A stretch of DNA of 64,000 nt from Stenogyne calaminthoides (taxonomy: Eukaryota > Streptophyta > Magnoliopsida > Lamiales > Lamiaceae): assembly GCA_037126765.1 (NCBI GenBank), contig JBBCBC010000002.1, positions 46,814,889 to 46,878,888 of the forward strand, written 5' to 3'. Shown in pieces: positions 34,736 to 45,800 of the stretch. Within the stretch, counting starts at the first letter, position 1. Each line of letters opens with the position of its first letter. Under the pieces are notes generated by a model. That model was not told the origin of the DNA, searched no databases, and worked only from the letters and a program-made list of their open reading frames with translations. A program made the position numbers and the translations under genes.

Positions 34736-34984
34736 TTTTTTTTTTTTTTTTTTAATAAAATTTTTCTCCAAGCTATAACTTGAAGAGCTGTTTAAAAAAA
34801 AGATGTCCAAGTGCAGTTGTGCAAGCCTAAATGTGTAGTATTGGAAAACGAAATAAAGCATGTACAAATTGAGGATAGCAACAAAACGGCAAAATCCACG
34901 AACTTTGTTGAATGAATTTGTGAATTCCTTACGCAAAACGTCTTACCATTTAAAGATGGGAAAGTCTCTTATGAAACGTCTTAA

Positions 34985-35375
34985 AACGAAATTGTTTTGT
35001 CTTGTAATTTTGATCTATTTTAATATTGATCCTATTAATTTATGATTTTTTTTTTATTTTGGTTCAATAACTTTATAAATTTGTCTTTTTTCGTCCTATC
35101 ACCGGCTATTGCAGGTGGCAGGACTAAAAAGTCGAATTTTTTAAAATTACAGTTCTAAAATAAAAATTCGTAAATTCTGATCTTGGTCATGTAACTTTAC
35201 AAAATTCGACTATTTAGTCATGTCACCTGCTATTGCAGGTAACTAGCCGGTAATACAAACGAAAAATGTCGAATTTTATAAAATTATAAGACCAAGATAA
35301 AAAATCATAAGTTAATAGGACCAAAATTAAAATTGATCAAAGTTGCATGAAATAAAAATGTATTTTTTCAAATGT
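34985..35375. mobile_element. Long foldback (MULE-like MITE), ends approximate
   Basis: Arms of about 170 bp are inverted. Left: TGATCTATTTTAATATTGATCC, ..CACCGGCTATTGCAGGTGGC. Right: GTCACCTGCTATTGCAGGTAA, ..GGACCAAAATTAAAATTGATC. The outer parts resemble the ends of the MITE at 9016 (CATTTTTA.T..TG.AACTTT). No clean duplication found. Confidence 0.65.
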
Positions 35376-38300
35376 AAATTTTAATTGACCCCGAATTATT
35401 TGATTCATCTCTTTCCTATCAAATCGGGATAACAATAATTAACTGAGGTCTTTAAAAATGGGATCTGTAAGGCTGTTTCAATAAATTTTGTTTTTATATG
35501 ATAAATTTTTTGGACAAAAATGTTGTGCTCACAGTTGTCATGCAATTAGTTGGATCCGTCACACCAAATTTCCTGATTAATATAAACATTTCCAAATTAA
35601 AAAAGCCAAACTTATTATCTTGTTTTATGAGATGTAATTGTGGCCTTCTTCTTCAAACTTAAATAGGAAAAATATCTTTTTCCTTACAAGCTTAACATGC
35701 TCTAAAAAAAAAAAAATGGTCCCCAGAGATTAATTTTTGGCAATTAATATTAATCATTATGGGTTGGGTTGGTAAGAAGCAAAGTGCCTCATCTTTCACT
35801 AACAAAGCACAGTGATATCCATACAATTCCCCTTTAAGTCCCTTTCAAATGTCATTAGTCCAAACTAACTTGTTGAATCGAGATTAATGACCACTTAAAC
35901 TAAAGGATATTTGATTAATGCGTTTCTGTCACTTTAATTAAGTTGTTTTTTATGACATAACTAATTTTTGTGAAGAAACTATATATAATTTACCAACTTC
36001 ATGCACTGAAAAATAATAATCATTTAATGTAAGTGGATTTGATCCCATATTAGTTCATTCGTGATATAAACATATACATTAATGATAAAGAACAAAATAT
36101 CAGTTCTTACGATTTTTTTAATTTTATCTTAACTATGAATATTTTTGTAAGTATATTTTTCCAAGAAACTTTTTCTATTATGATTAATTATAATTAAGAA
36201 AAAGAACATTAATTAAATATTCTAAAATTGTCATCATACTTGATTGATATAGTACTGTGTATTTTTTTTTCAAGAAAATCTATTAACATTATTTGATGCT
36301 CACTTTGACTCATATAATACCCTGCAAATCACGTGAGAAAAATAAATTACACAGAATAAAATTACAATGAGGAACAAATTTAAAAAATATAAACAAAAAT
36401 TTTACACCTCAATCTCTCCTACGAATGTATGATATAACTTTAATTAGAACTCCCCGGCCACTGCAGCAATAGGATTAATTACAGTCTTAAAATAATTAAG
36501 GGTGATATTAAAAGAATGAATTACTTGAGGGAAAAATTAAAGTAGGTTAAAAGAAAATAAAGACGAGACAACAATGACATGTAAGATGGATTAGCTTTAA
36601 TTTAATCAAAATTCCCTTCAAGGAAAAGATTTCCAAATGGGGCATCCCCATGTGCTCTGCACTGATACACTGAAAATATGGCTCCAACACACCATTAAAT
36701 TCATTTTATTATAATAATCAAATTTAAATCATGTGATTTAAATTAATTGATTAATTAATGCAACACGTACTACCATAATTACTATAATAAATTTCGTAGG
36801 ACAGATCATGTAAAAATATTTAAAATGAGTCTTTTAAATAATCAACATATTTTCACCATATATAGAAAGTACTTGGGGGGTTTGAAAACTTATATCCACA
36901 TAATAAAATTATATATTTGTTATGAAGTTAGAAAGTATTTTTTATAAAATAAAGTGGGATTTATGCATATTTTATGAAATATAGGAGGTTTTGTGCACAT
37001 TTTATAAAAACACCGATGGACTTAATTTTTTTTTGTGTAGACTTGAGTCAATAATCAATCTAACCAAGGGTGAGTGACACATGCTCTCAATTTAAAAATG
37101 ATGAAAGAGGATTTTTGGCATACTTTAACGAAATACAAAGATATTTTATATATTTATTATAATAAAAAGGTATTTTGTGCATTTTATATTAAATAAATAA
37201 TTTTTTTTACCCATTTTTATATCCTTATTCCTTAATAATATACACATTAGACATATATTTTTATGATATTAATTTCACTATCGAGCCGCGTACATGTGTT
37301 TATTGTATTCATATTAAATAGAAGACAAAATCTTTTATAAATTCACATTAACTCTCTACTTCAAAATATCGTCTTTTATATATAAAATTAGTACCATCAT
37401 TTAGAGTGACTCTATTGAGTGATTTTGAGACAAAAATATTATATAAATTAAACTACCTTTTAAATAATAATATTTCATATTCCTAAAAGTGACATTTCAT
37501 ATATTGAAAAGTAATACTTTGACTAAAAGAGTTCATGTGAACCAGAATTTATATGACACATACTAAAATTGAAATAATTACGTCGCATCTAAAAATTTGA
37601 ACTTATAGAAAGATGTATAATTAATTTGTTTATTTAATTTTTTTAACATTCTCCCCATCCGTGGACTTAATTCTCTTACCCCATCATTGAAAAGAAACTC
37701 ATCGAGTAGACAATTTAATTTTGGTAGAATCTGAAGGCTCTGATGCCATGAAATAACTTCATCTCATCTGAACTTGTAGATTTTTTATTTTTTTTGGAAA
37801 AAAGCAAAGTTACAAAGCCAATCTTAAAGAGTACAAGTAGTATTCCTAAGATGACCCAAGAAACAGATAAATAACATCCCACACACCACTCTAGCCTCCT
37901 ACTTATTTTATGTTTGTATAGAACTATAGGGGACCCATCATTGAATTCTGTATCAATACATTGTTCAGGCTAATTTGCCTATGGAAATGAGTCTAAACTG
38001 AACTGGAATTTTTTGTTTTAAATCTACTGGGCAAAGTAAAAAAGAATCAACTCGCGACATAAACTCAAGATCGAATCATTATTATTATACCCAAACATTT
38101 GTCGAGATCGAAGTGATATTCCTGGATTAACCACTGAAAGCAAATTAGAGATGAAAATTATGTGCTCGAACACAAAATATCTATGCATAAAAAAGAATTA
38201 GTGATGGAGATATATGAAATTGAAGATACCTATCATTAAAATGTTGCTAAAATTTGGAGACATGCTTTTTTTTCCATCTCAAAATTCAGAAAATGAATTC

Positions 38301-38832
38301 CCAGTCTCCGTATATAAGTGGAGGCAGAATGGAAATGAATAAAACCTTTATAAAAGACTTTTAGCCTCACCTATTTAAAACTTTTTGCCACACCTATTTG
38401 TTAACTTTATATAATTAGTTATTGGGTAAATAGAAACTTTTAGCCTCACCTAAATATTTGGTATAAGATTGAGTTGGATCAACCTAGAACCAAATAGGTA
38501 CCACCATTATTATAAGGCCTATCAAATAATCCTAACACTAGACGTATTCTCTACAAACTAGGAGGGTGAATTTATTGTAAATCTAACCATAAGATTCTCG
38601 ACTATTTTTTGAGTGGGTATTATGTGCATTCAGCTGTACCGTGCACTCATAGTGCATTTTAGAAACATACAACTTATTATATTGAAAGATGCAATTTATT
38701 TACATTAAAAAAGATAATTATTTTTTCATATTAATAGTTGTACAGTTCACCGTAGACTGTCAACAACTTACATGATACTGTGATAGGATTGCGATTCTTG
38801 ACATTTTTACTAATATATCTAGTAACCCATTA
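35376..38832. other. Gene-free AT-rich DNA with repeat fragments
   Basis: No gene recognised. A fragment of the 'GTCTCATCTAAAAATTTGAACTTATAGA' family lies at about 37579-37790. A partial GTGCAC-family element (TGTACCGTGCACTCATAGTGC) lies at 38614-38775. Confidence 0.4.
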
Positions 38833-39666
38833 GGTTAAAATTCGGCCCTAATCTGGTCAAACGGTCCCGGCCTTAAGTTTTGTTCATTTTAAACGGACCT
38901 CTAATAGTTGAGACCTAACCCTAACCCTAGCGGGTTGCGGGCTAAACGGGCCACCTAACGGGCTCCGAAAAAAATTAAAAAAAATTGTTCAAACATTAAC
39001 ATTACATAATGACAAAAAATTTCGATCGATTTCCATCATCTTTAATAACAAATGTTCAAAATATAAAATTAGTTCACATCATCTTTAATAACATAATTGA
39101 GCAAAGTTCCCATGAAATTAGTTAATAATATAAAATTTGTATCATCACATTTATAAATTGATACCATAATATTAATTTATAATTATAATTATATCAGTTT
39201 CATATTATGAACAAATTTCATAATAGAATTTATAAAAATATTATATTATTATTTTATATTGAATTAATATTTTACTTATTTATTCAATTCAATAGAAATT
39301 CAAAACTGTTAAAAAATATTGAATTGGAGAGGATTAATTATTAATTGACTAAATCAAATAGAAATATTTAATTTTAATTGATTGGCCATAATTGATTTTT
39401 GCCTTATTTAAATTTGTGAAAAAACTTTAAAAAAAATTAATTAAAAAATTAGAAAATAAAAAAATTGAGTATATATAAATATAAACGGGCTAAACGGGCT
39501 GGGCCTTGTTAACCCTGGCTGGCTAGCTCCGATTTAGCCCGCGGGCTAATCGGTCCGGGCCAAAAAGGCCCGATTTTAAACGGGCCTCCCATTGCTCGGC
39601 CCTAACCCTGCATATAATAGGTTTAAATGGGCCGCCCATTTAGCCCGGCCCGAATTAACATCTCTA
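38833..39666. mobile_element. hAT-like non-autonomous element with GGGCT/AGCCC-rich ends
   Basis: Both ends are dense in AAACGGGCTAAACGGGC, GGCCCG and CGGGCCTCCC words; the middle is AT-rich. The right end GGCCCGAATTAACATCTC read inward resembles the left end GGTTAAAATTCGGCCC. This design is common in plant hAT non-autonomous elements. Target duplication not resolved. Confidence 0.5.
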
Positions 39667-39720
39667 AATATATCCCACATTTTTTTTAACTGAATTAAAA
39701 CAATGATATATATATATATA

Positions 39721-40109
39721 TGAGTAATGATATAGAACCAACTATCTGATTTTTTATGGAACCAGATTAATGACGTGTCATGCCAACTATTCCCTAAACC
39801 ATGAACCATAAACCCTAAATCATGAACCATTCGGTCGGTGAACCATGAACCACTCGGGCGGGTTGATTCTCGCCGAAGTTGGGTTCGGGCGGGTAAAAAA
39901 AAAAATGTTTTTTTTTTCATGCTGGGCTTTTATTTTTTTCAGTTCAATGCAATTTTTCTTTTTACCCGGCCCGAGTGGTTCATGGTTCACCCGATCCGAA
40001 TGGTTCATGATTTAGGGTTTATGGTTCATGGTTTAGGGAATAGTTGGCATGACACGTCATTAATCTGGTTCCATAAAAAACCAGATAGTTGGTTCTATAT
40101 CATTACTCA
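39721..40109. mobile_element. 389-bp foldback MITE with about 150-bp near-perfect arms
   Basis: Starts TGAGTAATGATATAGAACCA and ends with its exact reverse complement. The arms also contain GGAACCAGATTAATGACGTG, CCTAAACCATGAACCATAAA and CATGAACCACTCGGGC. Nothing is coded except composition-driven frames. It sits in a (TA)n tract, so a TA-type target duplication cannot be confirmed. Confidence 0.85.
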
Positions 40110-41190
40110 AATATATATATATATATATATATATCGGAGTTCAACATATAGATTGCCACAATCATGAACGTCCTTGATTCTTTTATTTAACTGTAATTAA
40201 CCTTCCTGTCAAAAAAAAACTGTAATTAACCTAATTAGTCGTCCGCCGGGCAAGATTATTCCACAGATTTCCACCCCTACAAACATAGTGGAGACCATAT
40301 TTTCCAAAATACAATAGTAACTAATTAACTTTCCAGACTAGGAACTAATTTCTAATTACATCATTATTATTTTAATCGAAGTGGTTAACCCAAAACACGC
40401 CAATGTGCATTGTTACAAGTGGCATGCAAATAAATAAACAAAGAAGGATAGACAAGACGAAGTGGTTTTGCCCACGTAATTAATTAATTTGGCAAAAATA
40501 GTCGTCAAATCGACGCCCACAACGAAGTTGTTTAGCTTTAATTTTAGGGGCCACCGAATATTATTAATTAGGTTTTACGAAGTCACTTTAGCTCAAACAT
40601 GGTTGATTTATCTTAATGGGCCTCCTAAATTTCTAATCAATAATAAAAGCTCTGTATTGGAAAGAGGTAATCTCTTGCTAAGTAGTTGTTAGGAAGTTGC
40701 GCCATCAATTCACAACTACCATTCTACAAAAGATTCATATCCAACAGTGTAAAGCACTAATATGTAAAAGGTCATTATAATTCTAATTTTAATTAATTGA
40801 TAATTTGATATAAAGATTACTATATAGTACGCAAACAATATCAATTTCATGCATATATAGTTCTCGTTGAGTAAATACAATTGGCCATCATCTGTTTCGC
40901 TAGGGCAGTTTGTTTTTTTGGTCCATGTGACATGGATATTTATGCATCATTATATGAAGTGGAATAGTTCAAGTGGTTAGAACACCATTATCTATGTTGT
41001 AAGATCATAAGTTCGAGTCACTATTTCTCTGGAAAAAAATATTAATGCCTCATTATACATTGCATGAATTGATGATGTATAATATCCGATTTGCATTAAT
41101 GTATCTGGTACACATTAAAGATCGATATATGTTACCAATTGTAATAGCGAAATAGAGCATACATAGCCATATATAAAATCTTGCTTGCTA
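40110..41190. other. Gene-free; tRNA-like SINE fragment
   Basis: At 40950-41038: GGAATAGTTCAAGTGGTTAG (good A-box) and CATAAGTTCGAGTCACTATT (B-box-like), closely similar to 18871. The remainder is AT-rich without a gene. Confidence 0.45.
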
Positions 41191-41310
41191 TAGTGTTTTG
41201 GCTATTGAGGGTCTTTGCACTCTTCTTCTTTTTGTACTATGGGGGCATTCCTTATGCTTCCCTTTCTCGATAAAATTTGGCTTTAATTGCTCCAAAAAAA
41301 AATTGTCATA
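41190..41310 (+). mobile_element. LINE 3' UTR fragment with A tail
   Basis: TTTTTGTACTATGGGGGCATTCC..TTTCTCGATAAAATTTGGC followed by an A run is typical of the 3' end of plant L1-type LINEs. The rest of the element is absent (extreme 5' truncation). Confidence 0.5.
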
Positions 41311-41514
41311 TATATAAAATCTTGATTGACTTCACTTTCGACAATCGTCTAGTCCACTCTAAGTTATGTTAAAAATTTAACAATATATATCACTATCTTG
41401 ACTCATTAATACAATATGTATACTCATGATTATATATGTTAGCAATATTCATTAATTTTATATGACAAATTAAATGTGATATGACGCACAACATCAAATT
41501 CAAAAGGATGTACA

Positions 41515-41652
41515 CTTGCATGAGACCGTCTCATGGTGAGACGTGTCATAAGTTGGGGCATTGACGCTTTAACACTTTGGGAAGAATGGGTGTGATTTTT
41601 GCTAAGTTGTACCCCGTCTCATTCATGAGACCGTCTCATATGAGTCTTTGTC
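41515..41652 (+). mobile_element. GAGACCGTCTCAT foldback MITE, best copy
   Basis: Begins TGCATGAGACCGTCTCATGG and ends TTCATGAGACCGTCTCATAT, each end itself palindromic. Interior: TTGACGCTTTAACACTTTG and AAGTTGTACCCCGTCTCATT. Relatives at 4411(-), 16255, 26940, 56700 and 61910. Confidence 0.6.
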
Positions 41653-42414
41653 TTTCAAAAGTTGATCTTTTGAGTCATTAGGTACATCATGCAACTGAAG
41701 TGCATTTTTAAATAGTACTCCTATCAGTTATTTTCACGGAATAGTCTATTTAGTAAAAACAACTAATACTGTTTAAAAAATTCACTTGAGTTGTACTCTG
41801 GTGCGTAAGAGACTTTCTTTAAAATAACCTCCATATTATTAAATGATATATCATTAAAATTATACAAATCTTATTAATTTCATCTTATGTTTAAAAAAAA
41901 ACATACAACATGTAATAAAGGATATATTATTAATTAATCGAAAGTGTGTCTAAAAGTAATAAAGCACAACATAAAATATCAAGTTGTAACAAAATGTATC
42001 ATTCCATTAAAATTTGACGTACTTTGAAAGGAAGGTGGAAAAAGAAAAGGAAAGAATGAAAGAGAGAAGAAGAAAGGAAATTAATAAAGAAAAAAGAAAT
42101 AAATCTCTACATATTTGTTTTACATTAAAAAGGATGCATGAGGGAGAAAGATTTTGAATTTCTAATTTATTTATTTAAAAAAAAAAGACATTTTTGGTCA
42201 ATTTTTAATTAACAATCAGGCCTTATAAAGAAAATGCTGATTGAAATGAAGGATTTGATAAATTTTCCAAAAAAAAAACATTCATTGAATTTAGGCTCGA
42301 TCGAGATTAAAATTGGGAAGCTGAGTCAAGACAGTAAAATATAAAAATGATGTAGTATTAATTAAAGGTAGTATGGAGGAAAAATTAACATCAGTAATTA
42401 AGGTTAGGATAGGT
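41653..42414. other. Upstream region of the MIF gene
   Basis: AT-rich with a purine tract (GAAAGGAAGGTGG..AAAGAAAAGG, 42025-42100). No gene. Confidence 0.4.
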
Positions 42415-42422
42415 GTATAAAT
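42415..42422 (+). promoter_or_regulatory. TATA box of the MIF gene
   Basis: A perfect TATAAATA about 112 bp upstream of the MIF ATG, followed by GGTCCTAGGGTTAGGGTTTGGGCC, which includes telo-box-like TAGGGTT and a GGGCC site-II-like word near the expected transcription start. Confidence 0.65.
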
Positions 42423-42533
42423 AGAGGGTCCTAGGGTTAGGGTTTGGGCCTGCAAAAAAATGACCTATCTCATTCTCCCCCACCCATCTTAATTATTATT
42501 ATTCCTAACTCCATCTCAATTCTCTACTTAACA

Positions 42534-42851
42534 ATGAAGAAACGGCAAGTCGTTTTGAAAAGAGAGGATCGGACGTCCCACAGCTCTGCCAACTCATCAT
42601 TCACCGCACCAACGGTCAGATACGCCGAGTGTCAGAAGAATCACGCCGCCAACGTGGGCGGATACGCTGTGGACGGGTGCAGGGAGTTCATGCCATGTGG
42701 CGAGCAGGGAACCAGTGGGGCCCTCACCTGCGCCGCCTGCGGCTGCCACCGCAACTTCCACCGGAGGGAGGTGGAGGGTGAGGGTGAGGGTGAGGCCGCC
42801 GCCGACGAGGAGTGCGATTGCGCCGCCTCCCCTAATTCGGGCGATTTGTAG
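42534..42851 (+). CDS. MIF2: Mini zinc finger (MIF) protein, MIF2 type
   Basis: Single exon, 105 residues. Start MKKRQVVLKR is the MIF signature N-terminus. Residues 30-79 form the ZF-HD dimerisation zinc finger: YAECQKNHAANVGGYAVDGC, then ALTCAACGCHRNFHRREVE, with all conserved Cys/His present. There is no homeodomain, as expected for MIFs. Usual length is about 85-105 residues; the extra here is an acidic GEGEGEAAADEE tail before CDCAASPN. MIFs act as microproteins that heterodimerise with ZHD transcription factors, blocking DNA binding or nuclear entry, and affect hormone responses and flower/fruit determinacy. The open frame extends upstream to an ATG at 42444, but homology starts at 42534. 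A ZHD gene lies 11 kb downstream in convergent orientation. Confidence 0.95.
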   Translation: MKKRQVVLKREDRTSHSSANSSFTAPTVRYAECQKNHAANVGGYAVDGCREFMPCGEQGTSGALTCAACGCHRNFHRREVEGEGEGEAAADEECDCAASPNSGDL

Positions 42852-42873
42852 ATATATATATATATATATATAA
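42852..42873. repeat. (TA)n microsatellite directly after the MIF stop codon
   Basis: About ten TA units start immediately after the TAG stop, in the 3' UTR. Confidence 0.8.
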
Positions 42874-45800
42874 AGGGAGGTATGTTTGTGCGTGGTGAGT
42901 GTGTGTTGTGTGTGTTTGTTTGGTGAATGAATGTGCCAGTTAATGCGGTGATATGGCAAAATTAGGCCTTTTCTGTCAATTATTCGGGTTTTTATTTTAT
43001 ATATGTAACAAAATGAGATCGGTGTTGTACGACTTGATATTTCTGGTTCGATCATGTGAGGTGATAGCTGTAAATTTTGTTTGTTTGTGATCACTAAATT
43101 GTGCTTTCTTCTGCATGGAAATTAAACACACTGCTGTTTTTTTGTTTCTACTACTTCCTTTTTTCTTTTCTTTTTTTTTTCAATTTCTTTGGATTTTAAA
43201 GAAATTTCCGTTGCTTTTTCTTTGCAAGAATATGCAATCATTTTTATGGGGTTTTATTTTTATTTATTCTTTGGTATTTTATGATTAAAAGACAGGCCTG
43301 AAAGACCTTAAGAAATGTTTGTACGGTAAGTTGTAGTTTTACTGCGTGATTTACTTTCTGTTAACACTTAGAACAGATTGTCTTAATTAGAGAGTTACTT
43401 TTACCTGAAATCGTGAATCGCGACATGTTCCATAGATGAAAATACAATATACAGCTGTGCTGCCTAAAAACCTTTTAATAAAAGAAAGAAATTAAAGATA
43501 TATATGTGATGTGATTTAACCTTGGATGAGTTATTATGTTGCTCAAATATCATAGTAATTTAACTTTAATCAATTTGCTAAATAAAAGCAGTTTTTTAGC
43601 TTGTTCTAGGCTACTAAATTGACTAATAAAGAACCCAAGGGAACATAACTAAAGCAAAGTGTTCCCTTAACTAATTATGTTTTTCGACTTAATATTCATT
43701 TTTATTTTCCTTCTTCATACTTCACCTTCAAATTGGGTCGTGTATTTAACTGTCGGTGCCATCAAATTTCGTATTGTAACACCAAATAATTAAGCAATGT
43801 TGCAATGTTTTATTTATGTACATACTTATTTATCATGTTATTATATCGTAGTACGATATGCCATTTCAAATTATTTGAAGAATAACTACAAGTCACGGAG
43901 ATGTCATTTTAAATTATTTGAAGAATATTATAAGTCACAAATTAAATGAAATAAAAAAGGGGAATGGAATAAGTGGAGGAACATTAAGGTGACAAAGAGA
44001 TTGTATTTCTGGTAATCAAGAAAGAGGAAGGCAACTGCACTTAAAATTGTGCTCCTCCAAAACCATGCTCCATTTACTCTCATGTGTCATGAGATATAAT
44101 AGTTAGGTATTGAGTATGGAAGGGAGCAAACCTTTAGGTATGTGTTAATTTTTCAGGTATATGTCAAATCCATAGCGTCATTAATTTCATTGTTTTTAGC
44201 ATAAAAAAATACCACTTATCCATTGATAAAAAAATTGGGAGCAATATCATTTATTTTATTAAAGTGTAATTATAACCTAACATACTATAGAGATGTAAAT
44301 AAGTTGAGTCGGGTTGAGTAGTATGAATCAGATTCAAGTTCAACTTGATTGTGTAAACTCAAAGCTCAAAATTCGATTGGGCTCAATTTCTCATGACATT
44401 AGTATTTCTCATATTTGTAGTTTAGAAATGATCTACAGATAAGTTTACCTACGAAAATGCCTATATGATTAAAAAAAAATTGCAGACAAGTCATAGTCAA
44501 TCCTTACTATTTAAGGATGAAATCATTTTCGTTGAGAATTCCGTATGCGTATTGGAATATTCCGTAGGCAATTTTATATATAGTGTGCACCTCTAAATCT
44601 AATCGATCGACGACTGGTTCGAGTCACACCAACCTCAGTTGTATGGATAAGGAATTTTACAAAATACAAACTCTTGAATTGATTCTAGGCAAGACTTTCG
44701 AAGATATATAAATTTCAAAGTAGACGTATCATACATATATAGTATGTTGTGTTTTCTTTTTTTTTTTTTTTTTTTTTTTTTTGAAAGGTATATAGTATGT
44801 TGTGTTTGGTGAACGTGTTTCCGAGAAAAGAAAAAAGGAAAGTTCACTGAATCTAATCTTGCTATATTTTAGACCGCAACAAAAACAATCAATATTACGA
44901 ATATGTCGGACTGATTATAATACATTCATCATGTGAAATATATAGTGGATATATATTGTACTTTGTGATTAATTAATAACGTAAATGCAATATTAAACCT
45001 GAGAAATTTGTTCTGAATTTAAAAAAAGAGTATAGATGAAACATAAGTATAAAGAATCCATAAACGAATCTAAAACTGAAATGAAATCCATTGATGAAAT
45101 TTGAAGAATTGAATACAAGAAACCTATAGAAGATGAATCTTGAGTATCCAAGATGAGTACATTGAGAGAAAGAGTGAAGATTGGATGTAACCGTCTAACT
45201 AAATGGATTCTAAGTAAGTAGAGAAGAGAAGAGATCCCCTATTTATACATCGTGCTCTCAGCTTAAGTAACAAGAAGTAACTAATACTTTTATTAAGAAC
45301 AACTAATACTGTTGGCTAAAAGGGCTTCTTTTATGTTAACTTCATGTTGACTCCCTTTATAATAAATCATATAAGAACTCCTTAAAATCGATTCTAGTTT
45401 AGATACTTCAGTTTGATATAGCTTCTTTAAATTGTATAATTATTATTTTTATTTGAATATTTTTAAGTGTGAAGATGAATTAAATTTCAGTATTTTACTT
45501 AAAGCACGTTTCGTATTACATCAAGATTAATTATAGATGTGGTAAAGTTAATAATAATCACACCTGCCTTATACCTTTATCTAGCTAGTGACAATAATCA
45601 CATCTATCTAGCTTATGCCTTTATCTAGCTAGTGAATATAAACTCTCCAACACAATTGAATGTGAAAAGACCCAAATATCACGAATTTTATTTTATTATC
45701 AACGTTTTTTTTTTTTTTGGACGAATTCATCACACAAAATTCGTCGAGTATAGTTTGTGAAATATAATACGAAATCAGAATTTACCAATGTTTTTTTTTT

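Larger units (their letters stand above)
30559..34840 (-). mobile_element. CACTA (En/Spm) type DNA transposon, decayed
   Basis: About 4.28 kb. The left end starts CACTAATACATTTTCGG and the right end read inward is TACTACACATTTAGGC, a diverged CACTA terminus. Subterminal regions at both ends (30635-30745 and 34598-34735) hold multiple palindromic units of the type TTGGACAGCGGTT..AACCGTTGTCCAA, the clustered transposase-binding repeats of this superfamily. The interior encodes a decayed minus-strand gene. No clear 3-bp duplication (GAA left, TTG right). Confidence 0.7.

Noticed and set aside
34307..34936. 209-codon minus-strand frame
   Set aside because: It crosses the CACTA right terminus and a GC-rich block; Pro/Ser-rich translation is due to composition, and no known domain appears.
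38905..38928. CCTAACCCTAACCCTAG as a telomere repeat or interstitial telomere
   Set aside because: Only two CCTAACC units, and plant telomeres are (TTTAGGG)n, a different unit; it lies in a GGGCT-rich transposon end.
39576..40167. Frames of about 110 codons on both strands
   Set aside because: They lie inside the arms of the foldback at 39721-40109; near-identical protein readings on both strands are expected from an inverted repeat.
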